Shown: positions 13,751 through 14,479 of the stretch, piece after piece
How positions within the stretch are numbered: position 1 is the first letter of the stretch
Layout: each line of letters begins with the position of its first letter
Assembly (NCBI GenBank): GCA_046726955.1
Contig: JBKPBQ010000494.1
Span: 1 to 14,479 of the forward strand
Length of the DNA: 14,479 bases
Source of the DNA: CAVPGH01 sp046726955
GTDB lineage: Bacteria; Acidobacteriota; Vicinamibacteria; Fen-336
Reading direction: 5' to 3'
Made by a program: the position numbers and the translations under genes
The notes under the pieces: model-generated
Databases searched by the model: none
Seen by the model: the letters and a program-made list of their open reading frames with translations, nothing else
Told to the model about the DNA's origin: nothing

Positions 13751-14479
13751 ATGGTCCACCCCGCGTCCGGCGTCGCGTGGATCGGCACGAGCCGCTGGTG
13801 GAGTCCGCCGGCGCTCAACGGCAACCCGCCAGCCTTCACGATGGCCCTCGTGGAAGACACGGTCCTCCAGGTCGGGGCGCGGCGGGACGCGACGCGCCAT
13901 CTCAGCCTCGCCGCCGCGGTCAACTGCTCGAGTCGTCTCGCGCTTCGCGTGGCCCTCGCCACCACCGGCCTCAACCCGGACTGGTGGCCCTACCGTTTCG
14001 GCGGGTCGTGCAAGCGGCGGGTGATCAAGGCTCCGGCGAGCGCCCTCGGCTCGGGCGTGCGGCAGTTCGGCCATCCGATAGAGGAGGTCCAGGAGCTCGA
14101 GCTCTACGCGCCCGAGCTCGCCCAGTTCGGTGTCGTCGAGGAGTACGCGGACGGCGACCAGTACGAGCTCGACGGCTTCGTCGTCGGAGGACGGCCGAGC
14201 TTCTTCTACCCGCTGCGGCAGCACTGGCGCGGGGACAGGATCGTCGCCTACCGGCGCGCCGATCCGCCTCCCGGCCTGCGAGAGGTAGTGGCCACCGCCG
14301 TGTGGGCGGCTGCCCTCGATGACTCTCCCTTCTGCGCCGAGCTCCGCTACGCCGCGGGCCGCTGGGTCCTGATCGAGCTCCACGGCCGGCTCGGGGAGGA
14401 CGAAGGGCTGGCCGCGGAGATGTGTGATTCGTGCCCGCTGCGCACGATCGAGGCGGCGCTGGCCGGCGCGGCGCGCGCG
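13751..14479 (+). CDS. ATP-grasp-fold protein, 3' end outside the window
   Basis: The frame is open for 243 codons from ATG 13751 to the window edge. Residues about 88-145 resemble the ATP-binding half of an ATP-grasp fold: Lys93 in RRVIKAPASALGSGVRQFG (a lysine followed by a Ser/Gly-rich loop), then VVEEYADGDQYELDGFVV (128-145), where Glu130-Glu131 would contact the adenine. Glu197 (FCAELRY) and Glu209 in IELHGRLGEDEGL would bind magnesium. ATP-grasp enzymes usually join a carboxylate to an amine or thiol through an acyl-phosphate. Only about 60 residues precede the SRLALRVALATTGLNPDWW helix, much less than the usual N-terminal domain, so the protein is unusually short at its start or truncated. 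In-frame TGA at 13700 bars a longer form; GTG 13712 is a less likely start. The ribosome site is weak. The candidate sigma-54 promoter lies upstream. The substrate is unknown. Confidence 0.7.
   Translation, partial: MVHPASGVAWIGTSRWWSPPALNGNPPAFTMALVEDTVLQVGARRDATRHLSLAAAVNCSSRLALRVALATTGLNPDWWPYRFGGSCKRRVIKAPASALGSGVRQFGHPIEEVQELELYAPELAQFGVVEEYADGDQYELDGFVVGGRPSFFYPLRQHWRGDRIVAYRRADPPPGLREVVATAVWAAALDDSPFCAELRYAAGRWVLIELHGRLGEDEGLAAEMCDSCPLRTIEAALAGAARA

Noticed and set aside
13777..14322. 181-codon open frame on the plus strand near the window end
   Set aside because: It is in another frame of the ATP-grasp-like gene; its reading is Arg/Gly-rich without motifs, while the 13751 frame has ATP-grasp signatures and GC-rich third positions.
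13565..14383. 272-codon open frame on the minus strand opposite the ATP-grasp-like gene
   Set aside because: Antisense to a better-supported frame, no recognisable domain, and it also spans the candidate sigma-54 promoter region.

Overview
This is a GC-rich (roughly 70 percent by eye), gene-dense chromosomal segment of a Gram-negative-type bacterium. It carries the C-terminal end of a likely outer-membrane beta-barrel protein, a set of housekeeping metabolic genes and a RecG/RsmD/CoaD cluster. Codon third positions are nearly all G or C. I lean towards a high-GC Acidobacteriota-like or other deep-branching lineage from the flavour of the proteins, especially the HNH gene with its VPGS repeats. 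No rRNA or tRNA is present, so this is only an inference.

Layout. 1-145: 3' end of a beta-barrel gene (+). 146-452: repeat-bearing spacer with copies of a GTCCCGGGATCA motif. 453-1604: HNH endonuclease gene (+) cut by one in-frame TAA just before its catalytic ββα-metal domain, so probably a young pseudogene. 1744-2670: malate dehydrogenase (mdh, -), divergent from 2769-4070 isocitrate dehydrogenase (icd, +). 4078-6820: a cystathionine gamma-synthase/lyase-type enzyme and D-3-phosphoglycerate dehydrogenase (serA), both on the minus strand in the order serA then the PLP enzyme. 7044-8219: cysteine desulfurase (-). 8316-8759: a small secreted Gly/Tyr/Gln-rich protein (+). 8767-13568: a minus-strand operon read recG, rsmD, coaD, aspartate-type aminotransferase, 114-aa orphan protein. 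Every junction in it is a 4-base NTGA stop/start overlap. 13751-14479: an ATP-grasp-like gene (+) running off the window, preceded by a very good sigma-54 (-24/-12) promoter match.

How it fits together. mdh and icd are TCA-cycle dehydrogenases sharing a 98-bp divergent promoter region. SerA starts serine synthesis, serine feeds cysteine synthesis, the transsulfuration enzyme links cysteine and methionine, and the cysteine desulfurase takes sulfur from cysteine for Fe-S clusters and thiolation. These three minus-strand genes therefore form a loose serine/sulfur neighbourhood. The recG operon mixes genome maintenance, 16S rRNA methylation, CoA synthesis and amino-acid transamination with an unknown protein.

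Most unusual items: the sigma-54 promoter plus upstream dyad in front of an ATP-grasp protein with a short N-terminus; the orphan protein translationally coupled at the end of the recG operon; the internally duplicated secreted protein; the nonsense-split HNH gene with its repeat family; and a common TAGAAT -10 element 24-33 nt before three start codons. I found no CRISPR array, transposase, phage gene or recognisable defence system.
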